A stretch of 19,488 nucleotides of DNA, taken from an uncultured Sutterella sp. GTDB lineage: Bacteria > Pseudomonadota > Gammaproteobacteria > Burkholderiales > Burkholderiaceae_F. Of the stretch, positions 1 to 7,664 are shown one piece after another. Position 1 is the stretch's first letter. Each line of letters begins with the position of its first letter. Under the pieces are notes generated by a model. The model saw only the letters and a list, made by a program, of their open reading frames with translations. It was not told the DNA's origin and searched no databases. The stretch lies in contig UPZS01000042.1 of the NCBI GenBank assembly GCA_900538905.1, positions 1 through 19,488 of the forward strand. The letters run 5' to 3'. Both the position numbers and the translations under genes were made by a program.

Positions 1-93
1 TCCGATTAAAAACTAATTCCAACATGGACACATATTATCATTTTTAGAGCCGCGATTCCTCCCGCGGCTAAAGCCGCGGGTTTCCTCGCGGAT
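1..93. other. AT-rich edge segment with GC palindrome next to truncated azlD
   Basis: No gene is visible here. The first 50 bases are much more AT-rich than the rest of the window. Positions 61-80 form a perfect inverted repeat with 8-base arms (CCCGCGGC / GCCGCGGG) around a 4-base centre, flanked by a further CGCG on each side (51-54 and 87-90). On the minus strand the core reads GCGGCTTTAGCCGC, a form I associate with subterminal hairpins of IS200/IS605-type elements. No TnpA or TnpB coding sequence lies inside the window, so a mobile-element end or remnant is only an inference. A transcription terminator is less likely, because neither side has a clear T-run. Confidence 0.45.
61..80. repeat. 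Perfect 8-bp GC hairpin, IS200/IS605-like
   Basis: The arms 61-68 and 73-80 are perfectly complementary around TAAA. The hairpin starts 14 bases beyond the azlD stop codon. It could be a subterminal transposon hairpin, a REP-like element or a stabilising mRNA 3' structure. The sequence alone does not decide between these. Confidence 0.55.
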
Positions 94-300
94 TTATATG
101 AACTGCGGAGCTACGATAGCGGCCATCACGCAACCCGGAGCAGCTTCCAAAGCACGGCGAAACGCCGGTGAAATTGTTCTGTTTCGAAGCAGAAGCCATC
201 CGATCAGGCGCGTGGAATAGGTGGCGCAGAACATGGCAAAAATCGTGAGTGCTTCACGAACATTAGGCAGAGACCAAATATCGGCAATCGGTGTTTCCAT
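94..300 (-). pseudogene. azlD: AzlD-family branched-chain amino acid export subunit, probably C-terminally truncated
   Basis: The 68-residue product matches the N-terminal half of AzlD proteins: a first hydrophobic segment (about residues 18-38), the Thr-Arg within it, a basic stretch like ...SPAFRRALE, then a second hydrophobic segment starting APGCVMAAIVAP. AzlD proteins are normally about 100-110 residues with roughly four membrane segments, so the last 35-40 residues appear to be missing. The start has a good ribosome site (AAGGA six bases before ATG) and lies 9 bases after azlC, the usual azlCD operon order. The stop TAA is followed almost at once by a strong palindrome and AT-rich DNA, which suggests an insertion or rearrangement rather than a natural end. 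It may still be translated. An unusually short functional AzlD cannot be excluded. Confidence 0.7.
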
Positions 301-309
301 AAGAATTCC

Positions 310-1038
310 TTAGCCGGCTTGGTTTTCTGAATGCAGAGGCAGAAAGGCTGCAAGCACGAGCCCCGTCAGCGTTCCCAAAAGGACGCACCAGTGCGATGCC
401 AGCCAGAAACTGCAGACGGCCGAAACGATACCGCTTGCCGTCAAAGGAAGCGCATTTTTGAATCCCGGCCACATCAGTACGATGAGCGTGATGAAGGTAG
501 CGGGAAAGGCCATCGAAAAGCCCCATTGGTTGAGGTCGCCCAGCGCGCCGCCCATAAAGGCACCCAGTGCGGTCGAGCATGTCCATGGCAACCAGAAGCC
601 AAGTCCCGTGCCGACATGAAAGGCGTAGCAGAAACATTCGTCTTCCGGAACGCCCGCGGCTTTTCTCCTTGAGATTTCCTGCATGCTTACGGCCCACACT
701 TCGTCGCACATGAGGAAGAAAGCCAAGAGACTTTTGCCGGTGGAAAGTTTTCTGGTGTAGAGCGACAGTGCCATGCCCATCACAATGTGGCGGCTGTTGA
801 TAAGCCAAGTCGTAAAGGCAATCAAAAGCAGCGGAGGAGTCGCTGTCCAAAGAGCGACGGCGGCAAATTCACTGCCGCCTGCGTAGTTGAAGAAGGACAT
901 GGCTGCTGCAGTTGGAACGCTCATGCCTTTATGGCAAGCCTGAGCTCCCAGAATGAAGCCCAACGGAAAGAAGCCCAACCAAAACGGCAGGGCGGCTTTA
1001 ACGCCGCGAAGAGCATCGTGTATGGCGGTTCCGGACAT
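310..1038 (-). CDS. azlC: AzlC-family branched-chain amino acid permease
   Basis: The 242-residue multi-pass membrane protein is of normal AzlC length. It shows the family landmarks: PFWLGFFPLGFILGAQA near residues 18-34, FFNYAGGSEFAAVAL near 49-63 (equivalent to the family FAGSAQFAA block) and the conserved INSRHIVMG near 80-88. AzlC and AzlD together form an inner-membrane exporter of branched-chain amino acids and their analogues. Here azlC precedes a short azlD by 9 bases. No strong ribosome site precedes the ATG. The 95-base gap to the divergent kinase gene holds a small inverted repeat (1047-1065, ACGAG/CTCGT) and probably both promoters. If azlD is broken, transport by this pair may be lost. 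Confidence 0.9.
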   Translation of the reverse strand: MSGTAIHDALRGVKAALPFWLGFFPLGFILGAQACHKGMSVPTAAAMSFFNYAGGSEFAAVALWTATPPLLLIAFTTWLINSRHIVMGMALSLYTRKLSTGKSLLAFFLMCDEVWAVSMQEISRRKAAGVPEDECFCYAFHVGTGLGFWLPWTCSTALGAFMGGALGDLNQWGFSMAFPATFITLIVLMWPGFKNALPLTASGIVSAVCSFWLASHWCVLLGTLTGLVLAAFLPLHSENQAG

Positions 1039-1133
1039 ACGGCTTGACGAGAAAAGAAGACTCGTAAAGGATAAACCGTGCCTGGGAAAAATGGCGCTTC
1101 GAGACGGTCAGAAGTTGATCGAAAGGTCGGATA

Positions 1134-1754
1134 ATGCAGGATCAATCGCTCCGTTCAGTCGTTTCTTCCTTTTTTTTTCAGATGATTCTTTTCCTTCAAG
1201 GTGCCTCGCATGCGGGTAAAACAACGTTTGCCAAACGTCTGGCCAGGCTCATGGGTGCGAGCGTAGTGTCCCTGGATTTGCTCAAAATGGGCCTGATCAA
1301 GTCCGGTAACTCGGACTTTGCAGGTCTCACACCCGAGGACGACGAGGCGATTGCCGAGCGCCTCTGGCCCATTGTGCGCGAGATGGCACGTGTCGCCGAT
1401 GAAAACGGTCAGTCGTTGATCATCGAAGGAGTGTCTTTGCCGGTTGTCGAGGCAGGGAGGTTTGCGCACGGATTGGGAAAGAGCCGCGCTGCAGCCTTCG
1501 CCATCGTCTTTTCTGAAAAATACATCCGCAACCACTACGAACTTATCTGTCAGAAGGCAAGCGCATCCGAACGTCGTGTGCATCAGGATCCTCCGGCACT
1601 GATCGATTTGTTGTCCGACCATGCCTCGATTCGAAGCGATGCCATAAATAACGGCTGGACGCTGCTAGAAATCGATTCCCCAGACGTGTGGGAGCGAAAG
1701 ATTGGGCGACAGCAGGACTTCCCCGCGGAAATTCTCAAGGCACTGGCCGCATAA
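1134..1754 (+). CDS. P-loop nucleotide kinase-like protein (zeta-toxin/adenylate-kinase-like fold)
   Basis: The 206-residue protein has a clear Walker A motif, GASHAGKTT, at residues 23-31. It is followed by a SLDLLKMGLIKSG block and an acidic TPEDDEAIAERLWPIVREM segment. This is the layout I recall for small stand-alone P-loop kinases annotated as AAA, zeta-toxin-like or adenylate-kinase-like proteins in Firmicutes. Substrate and role are unknown. Two starts are plausible. ATG at 1134 has an AAAGG ribosome site seven bases upstream. ATG at 1182 gives MILFLQGASHAGKT, which looks like the usual family N-terminus but has only a T-rich stretch upstream. There is no antitoxin-like partner beside it, so a toxin role is not supported. 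It is divergent from azlC and same-strand with the exporter gene downstream. Confidence 0.75.
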   Translation: MQDQSLRSVVSSFFFQMILFLQGASHAGKTTFAKRLARLMGASVVSLDLLKMGLIKSGNSDFAGLTPEDDEAIAERLWPIVREMARVADENGQSLIIEGVSLPVVEAGRFAHGLGKSRAAAFAIVFSEKYIRNHYELICQKASASERRVHQDPPALIDLLSDHASIRSDAINNGWTLLEIDSPDVWERKIGRQQDFPAEILKALAA

Positions 1755-1858
1755 TCAACGGCGTTTGTCCGGCGTCAAAGCGCAAAAGAGCAAAGAATCT
1801 TCGGCGCGGCGTATAGTGAAGAGCATGTCTTTCGTCGCCAACTTGGTTCTCAAAATCC

Positions 1859-2515
1859 ATGAGCAGCGATCTTTGGTTCTTTGCCTTCGTGGCCTTCGTT
1901 GCCTGTGTGACGCCGGGCGCCGGCGTGCTCTACACCGTTACTTCCTCGTTTAGACTGGGAAAAAGCGGAGCTTGGGCGGCACCGTTGGGTAACTGCACAG
2001 GCATCATCGCGATGTCAATTGTTTCGGCTACCGGGTTGGGTGCCGTTATTCAGGCAACGCCTGCGCTGTTTTACGGACTTCAGGCCGTTGGCGCGCTGAT
2101 GCTGGTCTGGTTCGGATGGAAGAACTGGAAGGCCAAGCCCATTAATCTGGCAGCAGCCGGAAACAATCCCGCGGTGGAAGACAAGGTGCGTTCGCATAAT
2201 CTTCGCTCGGCATACGTCGGTGCGATGCTGTTGCAGACCACAAATCCCATGCTGATCGTGTTCCTGCTCTCGCTGCTGCCGCAGTTCATTACGCCGCAGC
2301 ACGACTATGTTTCCCGCATGACGACGCTGATCAGCATCTTCGCGGCCGTGGGCCTCTCCGTTCATCTTGGCTACGGCTTCGTGGCGGCCATCGCTTCACA
2401 TCATTTGCAAAACAAGAAGTTTCTCTTCTGGGTCAACAAGGTGAGCGCCGTGTTGTTCTGGCTCTTGGCTATCGGCGTTTTCTGGTCGCTATTCACCAAG
2501 CCCCAGTCGGCGTGA
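1859..2515 (+). CDS. LysE/RhtB-family amino acid exporter
   Basis: The 218-residue hydrophobic protein has the LysE/RhtB N-terminal signature CVTPGAGVLYTV (about residues 17-28) and the GNCTGI block near 44-49. A TNPMLIVFLLSLLPQF segment near residues 126-141 matches the family N-P-K/x-x-x-F-F region. Five to six membrane segments fit the family, which exports amino acids such as lysine, threonine or homoserine across the inner membrane. The substrate cannot be told from the sequence. The ATG lacks an obvious ribosome site. A TATAGT at 1812-1817 could be a -10 element, but no matching -35 is evident. Its 3' end converges on gltX and shares the terminator region. Confidence 0.87.
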   Translation: MSSDLWFFAFVAFVACVTPGAGVLYTVTSSFRLGKSGAWAAPLGNCTGIIAMSIVSATGLGAVIQATPALFYGLQAVGALMLVWFGWKNWKAKPINLAAAGNNPAVEDKVRSHNLRSAYVGAMLLQTTNPMLIVFLLSLLPQFITPQHDYVSRMTTLISIFAAVGLSVHLGYGFVAAIASHHLQNKKFLFWVNKVSAVLFWLLAIGVFWSLFTKPQSA

Positions 2516-2531
2516 CGAAACCGAAACGAAA

Positions 2532-2564
2532 AAGGCGCCGCTTCCGACAATGGAGCAGCGCCTT
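2532..2564 (-). terminator. Intrinsic terminator of gltX
   Basis: Arms AAGGCGC (2532-2538) and GCGCCTT (2558-2564) pair perfectly. Read on the minus strand the stem is followed by TTTTT (2529-2533 on plus), giving a good rho-independent terminator for gltX. On the plus strand there is no T-run, so it would stop the exporter transcript only weakly. Confidence 0.75.
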
Positions 2565-2570
2565 GGAGTA

Positions 2571-2587
2571 GAGCCTTTTGAAGGCTC
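2571..2587. other. 7-bp hairpin between the convergent exporter gene and gltX
   Basis: GAGCCTT (2571-2577) and AAGGCTC (2581-2587) pair perfectly around a three-base loop, three bases beyond the gltX stop codon. It lies directly before the main terminator and may help protect the mRNA 3' end or end transcription from both sides. Confidence 0.5.
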
Positions 2588-2590
2588 GAA

Positions 2591-3997
2591 TTAGAAGCCG
2601 GCCTTCTTCAGCCCCTCTTCAATGCGAGCAAGAACGGTCTGCTTGCCAAAGAGCTCCAGCGTCTTATCAATCTGTGGGACTTTGTCAGCGCCGCAAACGA
2701 GCACGCGTAGCGGTGTGGCAACCGGGCCCATCTTGATGCCCTGAGCTTCCATGACGCTCTTGATGACGCCGTAGATTTCAGGAGCCGTAAAGTTTTCAAG
2801 CGCCTTGATACCTTCGACAAAGGCTGCAAGAGCTTTGCGATTTTCTTCGGTCAAAGCAGCCTGAAGGGCTTCTTCGGTGGGCTCTGCGGGCTTGTAGAAG
2901 AAGAGTGCCTGATCGGCCAGCGCTTCGAGCGTTGCGGCACGGGTCTTCAGCAGCGCGCAGACACCGACTAGATCGGGGCCGCCGTCAACCACGCCGCCGC
3001 GCTTTTCAATACGGGCTTTGACGAGTCCGGCCAGACGCTGATCATCGGCTTCCTTCATGTACTGAGCGTTGAGCCATTCGAATTTCTTGAAGTCGATACG
3101 GGCGGCAGCCTTGGAAACACCGCGCAGCTCGAACACTTCAGCGAGTTCTTCGCGCGTGAACTTTTCCATATTGCCGTGACCCCAGCCGAGGCGAGCGAGG
3201 TAATTGAACACCGCTTCGGGCAAGAAGCCGCGGGCCTCGTATTCCATGACGGACACCGAGCCGTGGCGCTTGGAGAGCTTCTGGCCGTCGGGACCGTTGA
3301 TGAGCGGCAGGTGTGCAAACACCGGCACTTCAGCGCCCAGAGCGTTGTAGAGGTTGATCTGGCGCGGCGTGTTGTTGATGTGGTCGGCACCGCGGATCAC
3401 ATGGCTCACCTTCATGTCCCAATCGTCGATCACAACGGCAAAGTTGTAGGTGGGAATGCCGTCGCGCATGATGATGAGGTCATCAAGTTCCTTGTTAGCA
3501 ATGGTGATGCGGCCGTAAACGGCATCGTCCCAGGTCACTTCACCGTCATCGGGATTGCGGAATCGGATGACGGGTTTAACGCCTTCGGGAATGGGCTTGC
3601 CCACGCAATTTTCAGGGCGCCAGCGACCGTCGTAGCGCGGCTTGATGCCGGCGGCGCGCTGGGCTTCACGCATGGCGTCGAGCTCTTCGGGGGTGGCGTA
3701 GCACTTATATGCCAAACCCTTGGCGAGCATGTCATCGACGACTTCTCGGTAGCGTTCCAGACGATCCATTTGATAAATGGGACCTTCGTCGTAGTCGAGA
3801 TTGAGCCACTTCATTGAATCGAGAATGACTTGCGTGGCTTCTGCTGTGGAGCGCTTCTGATCGGTGTCTTCGATGCGAAGCAGGAATTTGCCGCCGAAAT
3901 GGCGAGCTACGGCCCAGCAGTAGATGGCGGTACGGGCAGTACCCAGGTGCATCATGCCCGTCGGGGACGGTGCGATGCGAGTACGAATTTCTTTCAT
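2591..3997 (-). CDS. gltX: Glutamate--tRNA ligase
   Basis: The 468-residue class Ic aminoacyl-tRNA synthetase charges tRNA-Glu with glutamate in the cytoplasm. The ATP-binding signature appears as PSPTGMMHLGTART (residues 10-23, the HIGH-like motif being HLGT at 17-20) and the second signature as KLSKRHG (240-246). Other family blocks include RIEDTD (41-46) and the DWDMKVSHVIRGADH region near 192-206. The length is normal for a bacterial GltX with a C-terminal anticodon-binding domain. The ATG has only a weak GAAGA ribosome site. The leader upstream carries two hairpins (4058-4084 and 4020-4035). The gene stands alone between the convergent exporter and the metQ-like gene, each with its own terminator. 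Confidence 0.97.
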   Translation of the reverse strand: MKEIRTRIAPSPTGMMHLGTARTAIYCWAVARHFGGKFLLRIEDTDQKRSTAEATQVILDSMKWLNLDYDEGPIYQMDRLERYREVVDDMLAKGLAYKCYATPEELDAMREAQRAAGIKPRYDGRWRPENCVGKPIPEGVKPVIRFRNPDDGEVTWDDAVYGRITIANKELDDLIIMRDGIPTYNFAVVIDDWDMKVSHVIRGADHINNTPRQINLYNALGAEVPVFAHLPLINGPDGQKLSKRHGSVSVMEYEARGFLPEAVFNYLARLGWGHGNMEKFTREELAEVFELRGVSKAAARIDFKKFEWLNAQYMKEADDQRLAGLVKARIEKRGGVVDGGPDLVGVCALLKTRAATLEALADQALFFYKPAEPTEEALQAALTEENRKALAAFVEGIKALENFTAPEIYGVIKSVMEAQGIKMGPVATPLRVLVCGADKVPQIDKTLELFGKQTVLARIEEGLKKAGF

Positions 3998-4019
3998 GGA
4001 TCTTCAAAATAAAAAGTCT

Positions 4020-4084
4020 TTGCGCGAAGGCGCAATCGACACAAATCAGACGAAACGACGCACCGTTGATTTTTTCCGGTGCGT
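4020..4084 (-). promoter_or_regulatory. Structured gltX leader with two hairpins
   Basis: Two inverted repeats lie upstream of gltX. The first has arms 4058-4065 (ACGCACCG) and 4077-4084 (CGGTGCGT). The second has arms 4020-4025 (TTGCGC) and 4030-4035 (GCGCAA) with a four-base loop. On the minus strand the second stem is followed within four bases by TTTTTATTTT, then by the gltX ATG about 10 bases later. That resembles an attenuator-type stem plus T-rich tract. No leader peptide was identified, so any regulatory role is inferred. A candidate -10 (TAAAAT) lies just upstream of the first hairpin in the transcript direction, without a good -35. Confidence 0.35.
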
Positions 4085-4177
4085 TTGCGTCAGAGACACC
4101 GCATTTTAGCCGAGTCGTTCAAGGCTTGTTCGAAAAGCGCGTTCGCTTGGCACATGGATGCAATCAAGAAGTCACAA

Positions 4178-4206
4178 CAAAAAGCCGCCCAAACGAGGAC
4201 GGCTTA
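4178..4206 (-). terminator. Intrinsic terminator of the metQ-like gene
   Basis: AAGCCG (4182-4187) pairs with CGGCTT (4200-4205), with an inner CC/GG pairing across a short loop. On the minus strand the stem is followed by a T-run (plus-strand A-run ending at 4183). It sits 27 bases after the metQ-like stop codon. Confidence 0.75.
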
Positions 4207-4232
4207 TTCAAGAAGAGGAACAGAGGTTTCGT

Positions 4233-5009
4233 TCAGAAGACAGGAACCACGCCGCCCTTATAGGTGTTGATCATATAGTCCTTGACCTTGGGACTCGTGA
4301 GCGCCTTTACGAGAGCCTGTACGGCTGGGTTCTGTTCATCGCCCAAGCGGCAGGCGACAACGACAGCATAGGGGCTGTCTTTGTTTTCAAGGTAGATGGA
4401 GTCCTTGATCGGATTCAAGCCGACGCCCAGCGCATAGTTGGAGTTGACGATCGCAACGTCAACATCGTCGAGCGTGCGCGGTACCTGTGCGGCTTCCACT
4501 TCGGTAAAGCGCAGACGCTTGGGATTGTCGGCAATGTCCAAGGGCGTTGCTGTGGCGCCGGCTCCGTCCTTAAGTTTGATGACGCCCGCGGACTGCAACA
4601 GCAGCAACGCGCGGCCGCCGTTGGCAGGATCGTTGGGAATAGAGATGCGCGCGCCCTTGGGCAGGTCGTTTAACGACTTGATGCGCTTGGAGTAGGCGGC
4701 CATCGGCAAAATGTGAATCGGCGCAACGGAGGCGATCTTGAGGCCTCGGCTCTTGACGGCGTCGTCTAAAAAGGGTTTGTGCTGGTAGTAGTTAGCGGTG
4801 ACTTCTTTGGCGTCAAGGGCGATGTTGGGACTCACGAAGTCGGAGAATTCGACGACCTTGAGGTCGTACCCTTGTGCTTTGAGGTCCGGCGCGACCAAAC
4901 GGAGAATGTCGCCGTGCGGAACGGGGGTGGCGGCTACGGTGAGTTCGGCCGCGGTGAGACCCGCGGTGAGAAGCGACAACAAGGCCGCGGTCAGAATCTG
5001 CTTTTTCAC
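4233..5009 (-). CDS. metQ: MetQ/NlpA-family substrate-binding protein, no lipobox
   Basis: This periplasmic substrate-binding protein is of the D-/L-methionine ABC transporter type, 258 residues from a GTG start at 5009. That start has an AGGGAG ribosome site eight bases upstream. The longer ATG-initiated reading at 5162 would add 51 residues of non-signal sequence and is rejected. Residues 1-21 form a Sec signal peptide (MKKQ, then a hydrophobic core ending LTAA). The mature part begins ELTVAATPVPHGDILRL, and YYQHKPFLDD near residues 72-82 matches the family. E. coli MetQ is a lipoprotein, but no lipobox cysteine is seen here, so the protein is probably soluble in the periplasm. No metN or metI lies beside it. 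Its substrate could be methionine or a related compound. A TATAGT at 5050-5055 (minus strand) is a possible -10. Confidence 0.88.
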   Translation of the reverse strand: MKKQILTAALLSLLTAGLTAAELTVAATPVPHGDILRLVAPDLKAQGYDLKVVEFSDFVSPNIALDAKEVTANYYQHKPFLDDAVKSRGLKIASVAPIHILPMAAYSKRIKSLNDLPKGARISIPNDPANGGRALLLLQSAGVIKLKDGAGATATPLDIADNPKRLRFTEVEAAQVPRTLDDVDVAIVNSNYALGVGLNPIKDSIYLENKDSPYAVVVACRLGDEQNPAVQALVKALTSPKVKDYMINTYKGGVVPVF

Positions 5010-5143
5010 GTCAAATGCTCCCTGAAATGTTCTTATGTTCGGTTTCCCAACTATAACCGAGCATCGGAGTGACTTTGATCGGACAAAGAAGCAATTTGCG
5101 CTGTTTTCGGGGTTTTGTTGCGGTATTACCCAGCAATAAAACA

Positions 5144-5181
5144 AAACCGACGTTGAATCCATGAGGAAACAACGTCGGTTT
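5144..5181 (-). terminator. Intrinsic terminator of purB
   Basis: A perfect 12-base inverted repeat is formed by arms 5144-5155 (AAACCGACGTTG) and 5170-5181 (CAACGTCGGTTT) with a 14-base loop. On the minus strand it runs into TTTTGTTTTATT. This is one of the strongest terminators in the window and insulates purB from the metQ-like gene. Confidence 0.85.
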
Positions 5182-5211
5182 GTCGGTTCAGCGCTAGGCT
5201 GAAGCGCTCAA

Positions 5212-6895
<1,684 letters not shown>

Positions 6896-7561
6896 ATGAA
6901 AGTGAAGACTCCCCTTGCAGCAGTTGCCTTTGCAGCAATCGCCGGTTTTGCCGGAATGGCTTTTGCCGCTTCGAACACCGCCCCGACCACGACAAATACA
7001 CCTTGCGCCGAACAAATGCGTGCCGATTATGCCGAATTGGCTCAGGCCATGAATTTGACCGGCCCGGCCAAGCAGGCGTTCGACAAGTACGTTGCCAGCC
7101 GTCAGGACATCGCAAGCAAGCACTATGCCTGGCATGAAGCCAAGAATGGCAAGCGTCCGGCCAATCGTGAAGAAGCGATGCGCTTCCGCGCCGAGCACAT
7201 GAAAGTTCGTGCTGACATGCTCGAGCAGATCGCTTCGGCTCGTGAACTGCTTGACAAGAGTCTCACGCCCGAACAGCAGGCCATGATGGACGAGTATGAA
7301 CCCCGCTACGGAGTGGGTCCGGGTTACGGCCGTGGTATGGGACCCCGTGCCGGCATGAACGGTCCGCGCCACCACTATCGCGGTCATCGCGGTGACTGGG
7401 GCTACGGTCCCGGTTGCGGCGGCTACGGTTACGGCCCGGGTTGCGCCGGCGGTCCCGGTTGTGTCTACAACAATGGCCCGCGTTGCGGAGACGGCTGGGG
7501 TTGGCATGGTCCCCGCCATGGCTACGGCCAGTATGGTTATGGCCCCGGTTGCCGCTGGTAA
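6896..7561 (+). CDS. Spy/CpxP/ZraP-like periplasmic protein with Gly/Tyr/Cys/His-rich tail
   Basis: The 221-residue secreted protein starts at ATG 6896, which has GAGG six bases upstream; the in-frame ATG at 6884 has no such site. Residues 1-24 are a Sec signal peptide ending MAFA. Residues 38-138 are helical and charged, with the LTPEQQ motif at 123-128 typical of the CpxP/Spy/ZraP group (LTxxQ family), which act as periplasmic chaperones or metal-stress proteins. From about 139 to 221 the tail is low complexity and rich in Gly, Tyr, Arg, His, Trp and Cys, including three GYGPGC units and five cysteines. That composition suggests metal binding, as in ZraP-like proteins, but function is inferred. 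It ends in its own strong terminator. No sensor kinase is nearby. Confidence 0.8.
   Translation: MKVKTPLAAVAFAAIAGFAGMAFAASNTAPTTTNTPCAEQMRADYAELAQAMNLTGPAKQAFDKYVASRQDIASKHYAWHEAKNGKRPANREEAMRFRAEHMKVRADMLEQIASARELLDKSLTPEQQAMMDEYEPRYGVGPGYGRGMGPRAGMNGPRHHYRGHRGDWGYGPGCGGYGYGPGCAGGPGCVYNNGPRCGDGWGWHGPRHGYGQYGYGPGCRW
7399..7558 (+). repeat. GYGPGC-coding repeat in the Spy-like gene tail
   Basis: The codons for Gly-Tyr-Gly-Pro-Gly-Cys recur three times (around residues 169-174, 178-183 and 214-219 of the protein), with variants GGPGC and GPRC between them. The DNA copies differ at third codon positions, so the repetition appears to be kept at protein level rather than being a recent tandem duplication. 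Confidence 0.6.
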
Positions 7562-7572
7562 GCCTTAAGTTA

Positions 7573-7644
7573 GAATCCTTTACATGAGGATTCAGGCCCG
7601 CACCTCTGACTGCAGTCAATGCAGCAAGCTGGGTGCGGGTTTTT
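7573..7644 (+). terminator. Branched intrinsic terminator of the Spy-like gene
   Basis: The main stem is CCCGCACC (7597-7604) with GGTGCGGG (7632-7639), followed by TTTTT (7640-7644). The large loop contains a second hairpin, CTGCA/TGCAG, overlapping a 12-base perfect palindrome at 7607-7618. A separate hairpin, GAATCC/GGATTC (7573-7578 and 7588-7593), precedes it. The T-run ends just before the ribosome site of the next gene. The structure could regulate that gene by read-through, but a plain terminator is the simplest reading. Confidence 0.75.
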
Positions 7645-7664
7645 CATTTTTAGGAGCAAGCCAC

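Noticed and set aside
1134..1754. Zeta-type toxin of a toxin-antitoxin pair
   Set aside because: No small antitoxin gene lies next to it; the neighbours are an amino acid permease and an exporter.
3998..4110. tRNA gene or T-box in the gltX leader
   Set aside because: The hairpins do not form a cloverleaf, and no T-box core sequence was recognised.
5010..5162. ATG at 5162 as the metQ-like start
   Set aside because: The extra 51 residues contain no signal peptide and bury the true one; the start also falls within the purB terminator.
7584..7664. ATG at 7584 as the DUF72 start
   Set aside because: It lies inside the terminator hairpins of the preceding gene and lacks a ribosome site; the GTG at 7665 has AGGAG eight bases upstream.
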